Positions 8,781 through 17,391 of a stretch of 64,000 nucleotides of DNA are shown here, piece after piece; positions within the stretch are counted from its first letter, which is position 1, and each line of letters begins with the position of its first letter. The notes under the pieces were generated by a model. It had not been told where the DNA came from, ran no database searches, and saw only the letters and a program-made list of their open reading frames with translations. The DNA is taken from positions 1 to 64,000 of the forward strand of contig CAXXXO010000001.1 of assembly GCA_963674625.2 (NCBI GenBank), written 5' to 3'. The translations under genes were made by a program, and so were the position numbers. Source of the DNA: JALHFZ01 sp963674625. Lineage in GTDB: Bacteria; Synergistota; Synergistia; Synergistales; Aminobacteriaceae.

Positions 8781-9396
8781 AAAAATCCTGTGTGAAGTGG
8801 ATCAATATTATTCTGAAAAAATATTGATTTACGGTACAACTCCACAGGGAGTAGACTGGAATGGTAAAGAAAGTCAATCTTTGCGATTTCATCAACTTTG
8901 TAAAATTATCGAAAATGCTTGTGATTTTTCAATCAACGATATAGGGTGCGGCTACGGGGCTTTATTGGATCATCTGAGTACTTGTTATTGCACATTCAGA
9001 TATAATGGTTTCGATGTTTCTGAAGCGATGATACAAAGTGCGAAGCAGCGTTATTCTGAAAACCGGAGTGCTTGTTTTTATAAAGGCTCGGAACCATTTG
9101 AAGCTGCTGATTTTAGTATAGCAAGTGGGATATTCAATGTCCGCTTCGAAAGAAGCGATGAAGAGTGGTTGAGTTATTTATGTTCGACGTTGGATATTTT
9201 GAATTTGAAAAGCCTCCGCGGTTTTTCGTTTAATTGCCTCACCATTTATTCAGATTCTGCCAAAATGAAGCCATATTTATATTACGCTGATCCTTGCATG
9301 CTTTTTGATTTTTGTAAAAAACGTTATTCCAAACACGTTTACCTCCTTCATGATTACGGCCTTTATGAATTTACGATTGGAGTGAAAAAGGAATAA
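8764..9396 (+). CDS. Class I SAM-dependent methyltransferase
   Basis: 210-residue AT-rich gene overlapping the GT2 end by 17 bp and the NeuD-like start by 1 bp, so it sits in a tight operon. Motif I is INDIGCGYGALLDHL, followed by YNGFDVSEAMIQSAKQRY and a SIASGIFNVRFE segment at the motif IV position. Much of the C-terminal half (TIYSDSAKMKPYLYYADP) resembles methyltransferases found beside O-antigen genes. The substrate is not determinable. Confidence 0.7.
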   Translation: MEEKIKKILCEVDQYYSEKILIYGTTPQGVDWNGKESQSLRFHQLCKIIENACDFSINDIGCGYGALLDHLSTCYCTFRYNGFDVSEAMIQSAKQRYSENRSACFYKGSEPFEAADFSIASGIFNVRFERSDEEWLSYLCSTLDILNLKSLRGFSFNCLTIYSDSAKMKPYLYYADPCMLFDFCKKRYSKHVYLLHDYGLYEFTIGVKKE

Positions 9397-10061
9397 TGAG
9401 CAGAAAACTTGTGATTTTTGGTTTGGCTGAAATCGCACAACTGGCACATTTTTATTTTTCGACAGATTCTTCTTATAAAGTTGCAGCCTTTACTGTTGAT
9501 CAGCAATATATTAGAGAGAACAAGTTTTGTAATTTACCAGTGATACCTTTTGATGATATTGTCAAAAATTGTCCACCTGATCAGTATGATATGTTTGTTG
9601 CAGTGGGTTATACCCAAGTAAATGCTGTTCGCAAGCAAAAGTATCTGCAGACAAAGTCTCTAGGTTATTTTCTCCCGTCTTACGTAAGTTCTCATGCCAC
9701 AGTGTTGAACGAGGAGAAAATGGGAGACAACTGTTTCATTTTTGAGAACAGTACAATACAACCTTTCGTCTCTATCGGCAACAACGTTACTGTATTGAGC
9801 TGCACCCTTATCGCACATCATTCAAGTATAGCGGACCATTGTTTCATAGGAGCCCATGTCGTTGTTTCGGGCGGCGTTGATATCGGCCAATCCTGTTTTA
9901 TCGGCGTGAACGCCACGCTGCGGGACCATATCAAAGTGGGGGAAAAATGCGTTATAGGTGCCGGAGCAACCCTTTTGGCTGATGCGGAGCCTGGGGGAGT
10001 CTATCGTGGCTCTGCATCCGAACGTTCTCCGACTCCAAGTTCAATGTTGAAAAAAATATGA
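9396..10061 (+). CDS. NeuD/PglD-like sugar acyltransferase
   Basis: 221 residues. An N-terminal nucleotide-sugar binding Rossmann-like half (KLVIFGLAEIAQLAHFYF, about 1-95) is followed by a left-handed beta-helix (NCFIFENSTIQPFVSIGNNV through DHIKVGEKCVIGAGATLLADAEPGGVYRGSAS). This two-part layout is that of PglD and NeuD, which N- or O-acylate sugars on UDP, dTDP or CMP carriers. With rffA upstream, N-acylation of a dTDP-4-amino sugar is the most economical guess. A catalytic histidine is present in the helix (AHHSSIADHCFIGAHVV). Confidence 0.75.
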   Translation: MSRKLVIFGLAEIAQLAHFYFSTDSSYKVAAFTVDQQYIRENKFCNLPVIPFDDIVKNCPPDQYDMFVAVGYTQVNAVRKQKYLQTKSLGYFLPSYVSSHATVLNEEKMGDNCFIFENSTIQPFVSIGNNVTVLSCTLIAHHSSIADHCFIGAHVVVSGGVDIGQSCFIGVNATLRDHIKVGEKCVIGAGATLLADAEPGGVYRGSASERSPTPSSMLKKI

Positions 10062-10177
10062 GGAACTCGTTATCCGATCCCTTGAATGGCATAAATTAGG
10101 CTAGGTCTACGCTGTAAAAACCCTACATCCGAACCTCCTTTCTCACGCCGCTAACCCCTTGGAGATTCACCTTAAAA

Positions 10178-10654
10178 ATGATTTTTACCGAATATTTTTC
10201 AGCGGAAGGGATTCTGAAAATCGTTCCTGCAGGAGAAACGGCACTTCCACGCACTGAAAGCACCTCGCGGGAAAATGTGGATGCTTCAGGCAAAGTTAGA
10301 ATCCGAGAGAATATCTATATGAATGGGGCTGAGATTTTCTCAGTCGCGCTGAGAGTTGTTCCGGATCTTGTGAAGCGAACACAACAAAAAAATGAAGTCA
10401 GTCTGAACGACATCGATTTCGTTCTCTTCCATCAGGCGAACCGGTATATACTGGAAGCGCTCCGGGATAAAATGGAGGTATCGACTGAAAAATTCTTTAT
10501 CGATATGGAGGAGACGGATAATACCGTCAGTGCTACTATACCTATTGCACTGCAGAATGCTATGGAAAAGGATCTCTTCCGCAAAGGCAGCAAGGTATTG
10601 CTTGTTGGTTTTTGAGTCGGAGATTTCTGGGGAGCGACAGTCCTTTCACTGTAG
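10178..10654 (+). pseudogene. 3-oxoacyl-ACP synthase III-like, C-terminal half only, with internal stop
   Basis: The readable protein begins mid-domain (EGILKIVPAGETALPRT) and contains the KASIII catalytic histidine block VLFHQANRYILEALRDKM, then the asparagine block EETDNTVSATIPIALQNAM. At 10613-10615 TGA replaces the glycine of the terminal GFGVG motif. Without it the frame would continue GVGDFWGATV and end at TAG 10652-10654. The N-terminal half with the catalytic cysteine is absent. Such synthases next to an ACP in sugar loci make acyl groups for acylated amino sugars. This copy is dead. Confidence 0.75.
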
Positions 10655-10686
10655 AAAATCAATTCTTGGATTCGGAGTGATCCTTT

Positions 10687-10911
10687 ATGAACACGCAAGA
10701 AAAAATTGTTCTCCTGGCAAAAACTCTTGAAATCGACAGAGAGTACCTGACTCCAGATATAATGTTGAAAAGTTTGGAGAAATGAGATTCTCTCGTGATT
10801 ATGGCTGTTATCGCAATGCTGGATAAAAAGTTCGATGTCCGTCTCAAGAGCGAAGAGATGGCTTTGCTGCAGACCCCCAATGATATATTAAAGCACATGG
10901 CGGAGAAATGA
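10687..10911 (+). pseudogene. Acyl carrier protein with internal TGA
   Basis: A 75-codon frame begins at ATG 10687 (MNTQEKIVLLAKTLEIDREY) and ends at TGA 10909-10911. It carries the 4'-phosphopantetheine attachment motif DSL followed by VIMAVIAMLDKKFDVRLKSEE. At 10783-10785 TGA stands directly before DSL, where ACPs of this type have tryptophan (E-W-DSL), so TGG to TGA is the simplest change. The upstream KASIII relic is also TGA-interrupted, so the acyl-synthesis pair appears to have decayed together. Confidence 0.75.
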
Positions 10912-11049
10912 ATCAAGATCTGAGCACTTGCATCCATATAGCTTCGCGCAAGATGGTTGATGCCTAATGCTCAATGCAGGAGAAGCTTCGCTTTATTGAA
11001 GAGACTTCGAGTGGTTCGTTTTCCGACCGCATACATCGACATCGAACAT

Positions 11050-11211
11050 GGTGCGCGGAAATTTTTTCTGGACATCTCTGTCGAGGGGTGGATGAGCATC
11101 ATGGTTTCGCTCTGGTTTCTGCTAGCTATTATAGGCACCTATCTTTGCAAGGTCTTCGACGAAACAAAGAAATGCCCGCTGTACGTGATATCCAATAGGA
11201 TCAATATCTGA
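11050..11211 (+). pseudogene. C-terminal relic of a second GtrB-like GT2
   Basis: The frame reads ARKFFLDISVEGWMSIMVSLW, then a membrane segment, then KVFDETKKCPLYVI and ends at TGA 11209-11211. This is the C-terminal helix and tail of bactoprenol GT2 enzymes (compare GWTSLMASIWLL and MET-KERPYTIV in the intact gene at 7812). A few residues of the second helix seem deleted (LLAIIGTYL) and the catalytic domain is absent. It abuts the first DMT gene by 1 bp, suggesting the original operon order GT2-DMT-DMT. Confidence 0.6.
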
Positions 11212-11552
11212 TGCGTTTTCTGTCGCGGCATTTTTTGATGCTGCAGAGCGGATATTTCATCTTCTCTCTGGCGGGCATTTTCCTGAAGTCGGGTGCAGGT
11301 TACCCAGTTCTTTCGTCAGGCTTCCTTTTGCGCTATGCGGGAGGGCTGCTCTGTGTCTTCTGTTTCGCTATTCTATGGCAGCATGTGTTGTGCGAGTACG
11401 AACTAATGACGGCGTATGCGTGGCGCGGGGTTCTCTTTTTGTGGACCTTCCTCTGGGCCGTGCTTTTCTTTGGCGAGAGCGTGACGTTGAACAACTTTAT
11501 AGGCGCGGCGGTTATCCTCTGCGGCGTCTTTCTGGTGAGCCGGAGTGAGTAG
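11211..11552 (+). CDS. Small DMT/EamA-like membrane protein (flippase subunit candidate, ArnE/F-like)
   Basis: 113 residues with four predicted transmembrane helices, ending LNNFIGAAVILCGVFLVSR, the final-helix signature of small EamA/SMR transporters. Together with the next gene it forms an adjacent overlapping pair, as in ArnE/ArnF, which flip undecaprenyl-phosphate-aminoarabinose. Because GtrB-like GT2 sequences lie nearby (one intact, one relic immediately upstream), a role in flipping an undecaprenyl-phosphate sugar is likely. A drug-efflux role is less likely here. Confidence 0.65.
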   Translation: MRFLSRHFLMLQSGYFIFSLAGIFLKSGAGYPVLSSGFLLRYAGGLLCVFCFAILWQHVLCEYELMTAYAWRGVLFLWTFLWAVLFFGESVTLNNFIGAAVILCGVFLVSRSE

Positions 11553-11880
11553 GTATCATTTCCTCTTTCTCTTCGCCGTCGCGATAGCGGGCTTCGGCCA
11601 GGTCGCACTGAAGAGGGCCGCACTGGAAAAGAACCGTTCATTGCTGCGGCAGTACGTGAATTCGGTTGTTGCGCTGGGGTACTTTTTTATGCTGTGTTCG
11701 ATGGCCATGGTCTCGGTAGCCTATCGAGGCATGCCTTTGAAAGCTGGTCCAGCGCTCGACTCTCTGGGGTTTGTACTCGTGCCCGTGCTGAGTCGGATTT
11801 TTTTCGGTGAAAAACTCACGCGGGCGAAGGGCTTCGGCTTTCTTCTCATCATGTCCGGCGTGCTGATTTTCGTTTCGTGA
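11545..11880 (+). CDS. Small DMT/EamA-like membrane protein, second subunit of pair
   Basis: 111 residues, GTG start at 11545 overlapping the previous gene by 8 bp. Four hydrophobic segments are visible, including FLFLFAVAIAGFGQVALKRAAL and a final GFGFLLIMSGVLIFVS. The fold type is the same as the upstream protein but the sequences are clearly different, as expected for a heterodimeric small flippase. The translational overlap implies equimolar synthesis. Confidence 0.65.
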   Translation: MSRYHFLFLFAVAIAGFGQVALKRAALEKNRSLLRQYVNSVVALGYFFMLCSMAMVSVAYRGMPLKAGPALDSLGFVLVPVLSRIFFGEKLTRAKGFGFLLIMSGVLIFVS

Positions 11881-11904
11881 GCACAGATAAAGCATTTCTG
11901 CGAG

Positions 11905-12753
11905 GTGGTACCATTGGAAATCGACTCTGTTCCCGGAGAGCTTCAAGAGGATGAGTACGGTGGTATAGCGCACTCTAGAAAAATAACTGATATTTCGTAT
12001 CCTTCCACCGGAAACGATCGTTGTTTCCAACTGGAGGATAAATCGTTCTGGTTCAGACACCGCAACAACTGTATTATGGAAGCTGTCCGCAGATATCCTC
12101 CTGAAGGGGAGATCCTGGATATTGGCGGAGGCAACGGGTATGTGACCAGAAGGCTTCTTGACGAAGGATTCCGGGCAATTCTCCTCGAACCAGGAATCAC
12201 CGGGGCATATAACGGGAAGATTAAACGGAATCTCTCTCATGTTGTTATATGCGCCAGCCTTCAGGATCTCAGCCTGCGGGATGCTGTCGTAGCGGCGGTA
12301 GGCTGTTTTGACGTTCTCGAGCATATTGAGGATGATGAGGCTTTTGTCGCCGACATCGCTCGGATTCTGCAACCAGGAGGAATGCTCTATGTGACCCTGC
12401 CCGCAAAGCAATGTCTTTGGTCCGCGAGCGACATTTACGCGGGACACTTCCGGCGGCATGACGAAAAATCCGTTTCGGCGCTTCTGGGAGGACAATTTGA
12501 GGTCGCCTACTTCACTTTTTTCTTTGGTTGCCTGACGCTGCCCCTCTTTCTTATGAAAACAATTCCGTACCGTTTGGGGATTTCAAGAGAAAGGCCGAAT
12601 GTATGGACTCATGAAACTGAACACGGTACGGACGGTGGCATTGCCGTCTCTCTACTTGAGCGGATTTTGAATAAGGAAACGCGGAAAATTCGAGAGGGAA
12701 AGAGCAAGCCATGGGGGACGAGCTGTTTAGCGGTTGCGAGAAGGAAGCTTTGA
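11905..12753 (+). CDS. Class I SAM-dependent methyltransferase
   Basis: 282 residues, GTG start at 11905. Motif I ILDIGGGNGYVTRRLLDEGF, the acidic ILLEPGI, GCFDVLEHIEDDEAFVADIARILQPGGMLYVTLPA and a later GHFRRHDEKSV are those of the common methyltransferase-11/23 type found beside GtrB and flippase genes. A hydrophobic segment around residues 195-212 (YFTFFFGCLTLPLFLMKT) may touch the membrane. The substrate is unknown; a polyprenyl-linked sugar or an upstream precursor is plausible. Confidence 0.7.
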   Translation: MVPLEIDSVPGELQEDEYGGIAHSRKITDISYPSTGNDRCFQLEDKSFWFRHRNNCIMEAVRRYPPEGEILDIGGGNGYVTRRLLDEGFRAILLEPGITGAYNGKIKRNLSHVVICASLQDLSLRDAVVAAVGCFDVLEHIEDDEAFVADIARILQPGGMLYVTLPAKQCLWSASDIYAGHFRRHDEKSVSALLGGQFEVAYFTFFFGCLTLPLFLMKTIPYRLGISRERPNVWTHETEHGTDGGIAVSLLERILNKETRKIREGKSKPWGTSCLAVARRKL

Positions 12754-12966
12754 TAATGCCGAAATCTGAGGAGCTAACAAAATTACACACAACAGATTTC
12801 CATCATGAAGATTTCGGCAAATTGTGCTCAAAAAAACAATAAATGGTATGCCAGCTTGACAGTATAGTGGTCCCGGGAAAATGGACCATATAATAACGCA
12901 AAGGTCCATTAACTGAAATCTATGGTGGAAGTTCTTCATGCCGACACCGGAAGGGGGAAAATATAA

Positions 12967-15276
12967 GTGCCAGATACACTGAATATTGAGGCAAGCCTAA
13001 TTTCCCATCTAAAAAATGTTGTGTATAAAGAATGGGTTTTTTTGCTTTGGGGCAGTATTTTTTCTTTTTTTTTAGCAAGCATATTGGTGACTGGTTTCCC
13101 GGAAGGCCTTTCGCTCAATTTCAATTATCCCTTTACTTACGCGGGAGATGGCTTGTTATTTTTGGGGAATATACAAGGGGTTGTTGAAGGGGGGTTATTG
13201 AGTACTCCTCGAAGTGGCTATCCATTTCACGTCCCTTTTCTTGATTTTCCAGGATCAGATATGGGAATACGGTTCATTTATAAACTGTTGAGTTTATTCT
13301 CTAAAGACTCATTCGTTGTTTTGAACATGTTTTTCCTTTTAAGCTTTGTTTTGATTTTCTTATTTTCTTATTTTTTTGCCAGAGTGATAGGTCTGAATGT
13401 TTTTTTTGCTTTTTCCTTATCTCTGCTTTTTAACTTCGTTCCATTTCATTTCCTGAGATTAGACCACCTTCCTTATACATGGTATTTTATTGTACCCGTT
13501 TACTTTTATGTTGGTCTGAGAGTTTTTCTTTTTTCAAGAAAAAAATATTTAAATGTACCTCTCCTTGATTTATTTATTTTACATTTAGTGTGTTTTTTTT
13601 CCTCGTCATTCATTGTTTATAATGCCGTTTTCGGTACGATTATTGTCGCTTCATCCGGAATATTGGGTTCTTTGAGAAATAAAAAATTCATTAACGTGCT
13701 TTTATCTTTTACGCTGATTACCTCTATTTCTCTAGGGGTTCTTGCAAATATCGCTCCTCATATTATGTACCGATATGAATTTGGGCCTAATCCGGAGGTA
13801 GCGGTGCGAACACCTGCGCAAAGCGAAACTTATTCTTTAAAGATGGTTCAACTTCTTCTTCCACGAGTTGGACATCGTTTATCTGAATTGGCAGAGGTGG
13901 CTGATAAATATCTTACTGGTTTCCCTTTGATTAATGAAAACGTTATGTCCTCCTTAGGGATTATAGGAGGGGTAGGTTTCCTGCTGCTTTATGTGCTCAT
14001 CTTTTTCAGCTTGGCAGGGAACGCATTGGATTATAGATTACAATTCGTTGCGGGGAATCTGCTGGTTCTTTTTTTGTTTGGAACAATTGGTGGATTGGGA
14101 ACTGTTTTTGCACTGCTGATTTCTCCACTTATCAGGGCGTGGAATCGAATCAGCATTTTTATTTCCTACGGTGCTCTTCTGATTTTTTTCCTTACGCTGC
14201 AATTGATGTTCAGCAAGGCTAATTGGCTACATTCACATCAAAAGAATAAGTTCTTCGGAATACTGTCTATTTTTTTTCTTTTCATTGGCTTATATGATCA
14301 GACAGTGCCTGCCAATAAGGCTTTAAACGATGCCAATCGTTTGGTTTTTGACAATGATCGTAATTTTATTAGACGTATTGAAGACTCCTTGCCCAGGGGG
14401 AGCGCGATTTATCAATTACCGTATATGCCTTTTCCTGAACCGCCTTTTTTGCTGCATCACCTAGGACACTATGATTTATTGAAGGGATTTCTGCATTCAA
14501 AAGAGCTGCGTTGGAGTTTTGGAGGGACTAAAGCCCGCGAAGGGGATTTGTTTTTCCGCGCGCTTTCACAAGAGTCTTTGGAAAAACAGGTAGAGGTAAT
14601 AAAAAGTCTTGGTTTTGCCGGGATTTATGTCGATAGGAGCGGATATTCGGATAATGGTTTGGAGATTGTTGCTCAGTTGTCTGGCGTATTAGGAAAATCG
14701 CCGGCACTTGTTCAAGATGGAGGGAATTTGGTTATTTTCAGTCTTCCGGAGCCTCCTGCTATTGCCCCCGATTATAATAAGATGACTCCTAGGGAAATAA
14801 TGTCTATTGCTGGTTTTTTCGCAGATGAATACGGTGTCCGGTACGAAGCTTCTCTTTCAGAGGGAATAGACTTTTCGAGAAAAGGATTGCCTTTTTTTGT
14901 ACGCAGTGTTTCCGGGTTGTCTGGTTTTGAACCATGGGGGCGTTGGAGCGATGCGGACGTTGGATCTTCTGTTCGTGTCGATTTTTTTGATCCGCTGCCT
15001 GAGCATTTTACTCTGGAGTTGGAGGCAACCGTCTTGGGGCCGAATGTAGGGAAAGAGCTGCTGTTGAAAATTGGTGCTCAGGAGCTCGCGATACCTGTAC
15101 TGGAAGCCCGCTTCACTGCTACTCTTGAAGTACATTTAGCAGATAGGGATTCTCGTACGATAGAATTCATTCCTCCTGCACCTGTTTCGCCAAAGCAGTT
15201 GGACATGAATAATAATGATACTCGGAAACTGGGCGTAGGTTTTATAAGAATGCGACTTCTTGTTCAAGATTCTTAA
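12967..15276 (+). CDS. Large polytopic membrane protein, candidate GT-C glycosyltransferase
   Basis: 769 residues, GTG start at 12967 behind GGAAGGGGGAAAAT. There are roughly 11-12 hydrophobic segments up to about residue 455, an early extracytoplasmic loop (NYPFTYAGDGLLFLGNIQG), then a large soluble C-terminal region. That region includes IRRIEDSLPRGSAIYQLPYMPFP, GFAGIYVDRSGY and a beta-rich tail. The layout resembles GT-C transferases and sugar translocases that use lipid-linked sugars on the outer face. I do not recognise a named family. Its AT-rich composition and its position after a GT2/DMT set suggest it is the acceptor-specific transferase of that system. Confidence 0.55.
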   Translation: MPDTLNIEASLISHLKNVVYKEWVFLLWGSIFSFFLASILVTGFPEGLSLNFNYPFTYAGDGLLFLGNIQGVVEGGLLSTPRSGYPFHVPFLDFPGSDMGIRFIYKLLSLFSKDSFVVLNMFFLLSFVLIFLFSYFFARVIGLNVFFAFSLSLLFNFVPFHFLRLDHLPYTWYFIVPVYFYVGLRVFLFSRKKYLNVPLLDLFILHLVCFFSSSFIVYNAVFGTIIVASSGILGSLRNKKFINVLLSFTLITSISLGVLANIAPHIMYRYEFGPNPEVAVRTPAQSETYSLKMVQLLLPRVGHRLSELAEVADKYLTGFPLINENVMSSLGIIGGVGFLLLYVLIFFSLAGNALDYRLQFVAGNLLVLFLFGTIGGLGTVFALLISPLIRAWNRISIFISYGALLIFFLTLQLMFSKANWLHSHQKNKFFGILSIFFLFIGLYDQTVPANKALNDANRLVFDNDRNFIRRIEDSLPRGSAIYQLPYMPFPEPPFLLHHLGHYDLLKGFLHSKELRWSFGGTKAREGDLFFRALSQESLEKQVEVIKSLGFAGIYVDRSGYSDNGLEIVAQLSGVLGKSPALVQDGGNLVIFSLPEPPAIAPDYNKMTPREIMSIAGFFADEYGVRYEASLSEGIDFSRKGLPFFVRSVSGLSGFEPWGRWSDADVGSSVRVDFFDPLPEHFTLELEATVLGPNVGKELLLKIGAQELAIPVLEARFTATLEVHLADRDSRTIEFIPPAPVSPKQLDMNNNDTRKLGVGFIRMRLLVQDS

Positions 15277-15744
15277 TGAATAGCTTGCGATATCATGGTG
15301 CATTAAAAAAGTCTACGCCCGTTCACCCGGCAGGCAGGAGTAGCGCGGATGCCAGTCGACGAGCGCTGCAAGTGCCCTGTGGCTCATGTTTCTCCTGGGG
15401 CACGTCCTAATTCGGCTGAAGGCTCAGTACGAAAAAACATCCCCTATTTTGAATACGTTTCTGTCATAACAAGAGGCTTCCCGGAAGCCTCCCCTTGGTC
15501 TGGTGTGCCCGGCAGGGGAGGCTTTTAACCCCGCGTGAGGCGGGGTTAAAAGGAAGCCGCAGGCAAAGAGCTGTCCTGATGAACAGAAACGCGTATAGGA
15601 AGCATACATACCGGGTGAAGAAGCCAATTGCTCTAAATCTCAATAGTTGAAGGTCCAAATTATTGCCCGGTAATCGTCCGGAGAAAGAAAAAGGTGAGAC
15701 TTCGAATGAGCATCTTTTTCGCATTATTTCGTAGAAAACCTTTT
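15277..15744. other. Non-coding stretch with a short reverse ORF fragment
   Basis: No full gene is visible. On the reverse strand positions 15383 to about 15310 read MSHRALAALVDWHPRYSCL and stop, which I do not recognise. The middle holds the inverted-repeat cluster described separately. The remainder is unremarkable and leads to the convergent manC stop. Confidence 0.5.
15473..15558. repeat. Nested inverted repeats, strong hairpin
   Basis: A perfect 13-bp stem, CTTTTAACCCCGC at 15522-15534 with its complement at 15540-15552, closes a 5-base loop (GTGAG). It lies inside a wider pattern: GGCTTCC near 15474 can pair with GGAAGCC at 15552, and GCCTCCCC (15487) with GGGGAGGC (15515). The stem may terminate transcription from the 12967 gene and from manC, which converge here. 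The nesting also resembles small palindromic repetitive units. Confidence 0.65.
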
Positions 15745-17148
15745 TCAGGAAGGAAAGCGGGCAAAGTCATCTTCTATCCTGACGATGTCCTCTTCTCCGA
15801 GATATTCACCGATCTGGACTTCGATAAGCTCGAGGGGCTCAATCTCCCGATTTTCGAGGCGGTGAGAAACTGTCAAGGGGATAAATGTGCTTTCCCCTTT
15901 GGATAGAATCAGCCGGCTTCCGTTCAGGGCCACGGAAGCCTTTCCCTGAACGACGACCCAGTGTTCGCTTCTATGGAGGTGATACTGGAGACTCAGGCGC
16001 TTGCCGGGATCCACGATGATATGTTTTATCTTGAAGCGTTCTCCCGCGAAGATGATTCGGTAGCGTCCCCACGGGCGCACGACTTCAGGGGCCTCCGAGG
16101 TCTCTTTCCGCCCGAGGAGTTTCAGTGTGGCCACAATCTCCCGGACCTTCTGTGAGCTTCCCCGGGGGGCAATAAAGAGGGCGTCGGCCGAGTCGACCAC
16201 CAGGAGATTTTCAAGATCTACCCCAACAAGGAGGCGTTCTTCGGAAAAAAGAAGAGTGTTCCTGGAATCGAAGGCCATGGCATCTCTAGAGAGAACGTTT
16301 CCCTGCGCGTCTTTTTCCCTGATTTCATAGAGAGCGTCCCAGGAGCCTACATCCGACCATCCAGCCTCAAGGGCGACAATGGCGGCTATCTTGGATTTTT
16401 CCAGAACGGCGTAATCGATGGAGACGGACGGGAGGTCGTCAAAAAACTCCAGAAAGACGTCATATCCCCGGGACGCCGGTTCGCCGATTTCGGGCGCCAG
16501 CTGGAGCAATTCGTCCAGCATGTCCTGAATTCGAAAAAGAAACATGCCCCCGTTCCAGAAGTAGCCTCCTTCGGTGAGATAAAGGGCAGCTCTTTTCCTG
16601 TCCGGCTTTTCCACGAAACAGTCCACGAGGGCGAAGGCGCCTTTTTCCTCTCCCCTGCGGATGTAGCCAAACCCGGTCTCGGGAGTAGTCGGAGGGATTC
16701 CGAAAACCGCAATGTATCCCTGCCGTGCCGCAATACAGGCTTTTTCCACCGAATCTCCAAATTTTTTTTCGTCCGTGATCACGTGATCACTGGGACAGAC
16801 AAAGGCGAGGTCACTCCCCCGCGCCCCTCCGTATTTCAAGAGGTGAAGGAGGGCAAGAGCGATGGCGGGAGCGGTATTTCTGGCCACGGGTTCTTCTATG
16901 ACGCTCTTTCGTCCGATGGGGAGCACCTGTGAAGCCTGGTGGAAAGTCAGCGCACCCGATTTTCGGCCTGTGACGATGCTGATGCGGGAAGCGTCCGAGA
17001 TTGAGGAAAGCCGCCTGAGGGTCTGTTGAAGCAGAGATCCATCACCCTGGAGGTTCAGATACTGTTTAGGCAGTTCTTCCCTGGAGAGGGGCCACAGACG
17101 GCTTCCGCTTCCCCCTGCGAGAACGATGGAAAATAGAGTAGAAACCAT
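15745..17148 (-). CDS. manC: Mannose-1-phosphate guanylyltransferase / mannose-6-phosphate isomerase
   Basis: Bifunctional type II enzyme of 467 residues that supplies GDP-mannose. The N-terminal nucleotidyltransferase shows FSIVLAGGSGSRLWPLSREE and PKQYL, then FVCPSDHVI, ETGFGYIRRGE, FVEKPDRKRA and YFWNGGMFLF. The C-terminal cupin isomerase shows WGRYRIIFAGERFKIKHI, PGKRLSLQYHLHRSEHWVVV and the GESTFIP metal-site region. ATG 17148 follows GGGAGG at 7-base spacing. It is transcribed away from wzm across a 243-bp promoter-containing gap. GDP-mannose would feed both the mannosyl-type polymerase and gmd downstream. Confidence 0.92.
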   Translation of the reverse strand: MVSTLFSIVLAGGSGSRLWPLSREELPKQYLNLQGDGSLLQQTLRRLSSISDASRISIVTGRKSGALTFHQASQVLPIGRKSVIEEPVARNTAPAIALALLHLLKYGGARGSDLAFVCPSDHVITDEKKFGDSVEKACIAARQGYIAVFGIPPTTPETGFGYIRRGEEKGAFALVDCFVEKPDRKRAALYLTEGGYFWNGGMFLFRIQDMLDELLQLAPEIGEPASRGYDVFLEFFDDLPSVSIDYAVLEKSKIAAIVALEAGWSDVGSWDALYEIREKDAQGNVLSRDAMAFDSRNTLLFSEERLLVGVDLENLLVVDSADALFIAPRGSSQKVREIVATLKLLGRKETSEAPEVVRPWGRYRIIFAGERFKIKHIIVDPGKRLSLQYHLHRSEHWVVVQGKASVALNGSRLILSKGESTFIPLTVSHRLENREIEPLELIEVQIGEYLGEEDIVRIEDDFARFPS

Positions 17149-17391
17149 GAATGAACCTCCCGTAGAGAACTATGGAAACCGATTATGAATGGGTGATCGA
17201 CGGTGCGTTAATCCTTGACCGGTTCCTGAAAAGAAGATAGCATATCTTCAGGATTTCAGATAGGAACGACAGGCAGGAAAAATTTCAACTGTATCTGTGT
17301 TGTTCGCTGAAAATCGGGAAAAGATTGTTTTTTTATAAAAAACCCTTCGGCAAAAAATCCCATAACAAACTAGGTCTCAGGAAGGAGCGTC

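Noticed and set aside
10613..10785. Genome-wide TGA recoding (Gly or Trp)
   Set aside because: Many intact genes here end at TGA at the expected length (for example tct and gmd-region genes), and TGA stands for two different residues in the KASIII and ACP relics. Decay is simpler. Only the 52432 TGA has a hairpin in SECIS position.
11211..11880. Multidrug efflux pair (EmrE/SMR)
   Set aside because: Small DMT pairs can export drugs, but the setting among GT2, methyltransferase and sugar genes fits an ArnE/F-like flippase better. Kept only as an alternative.
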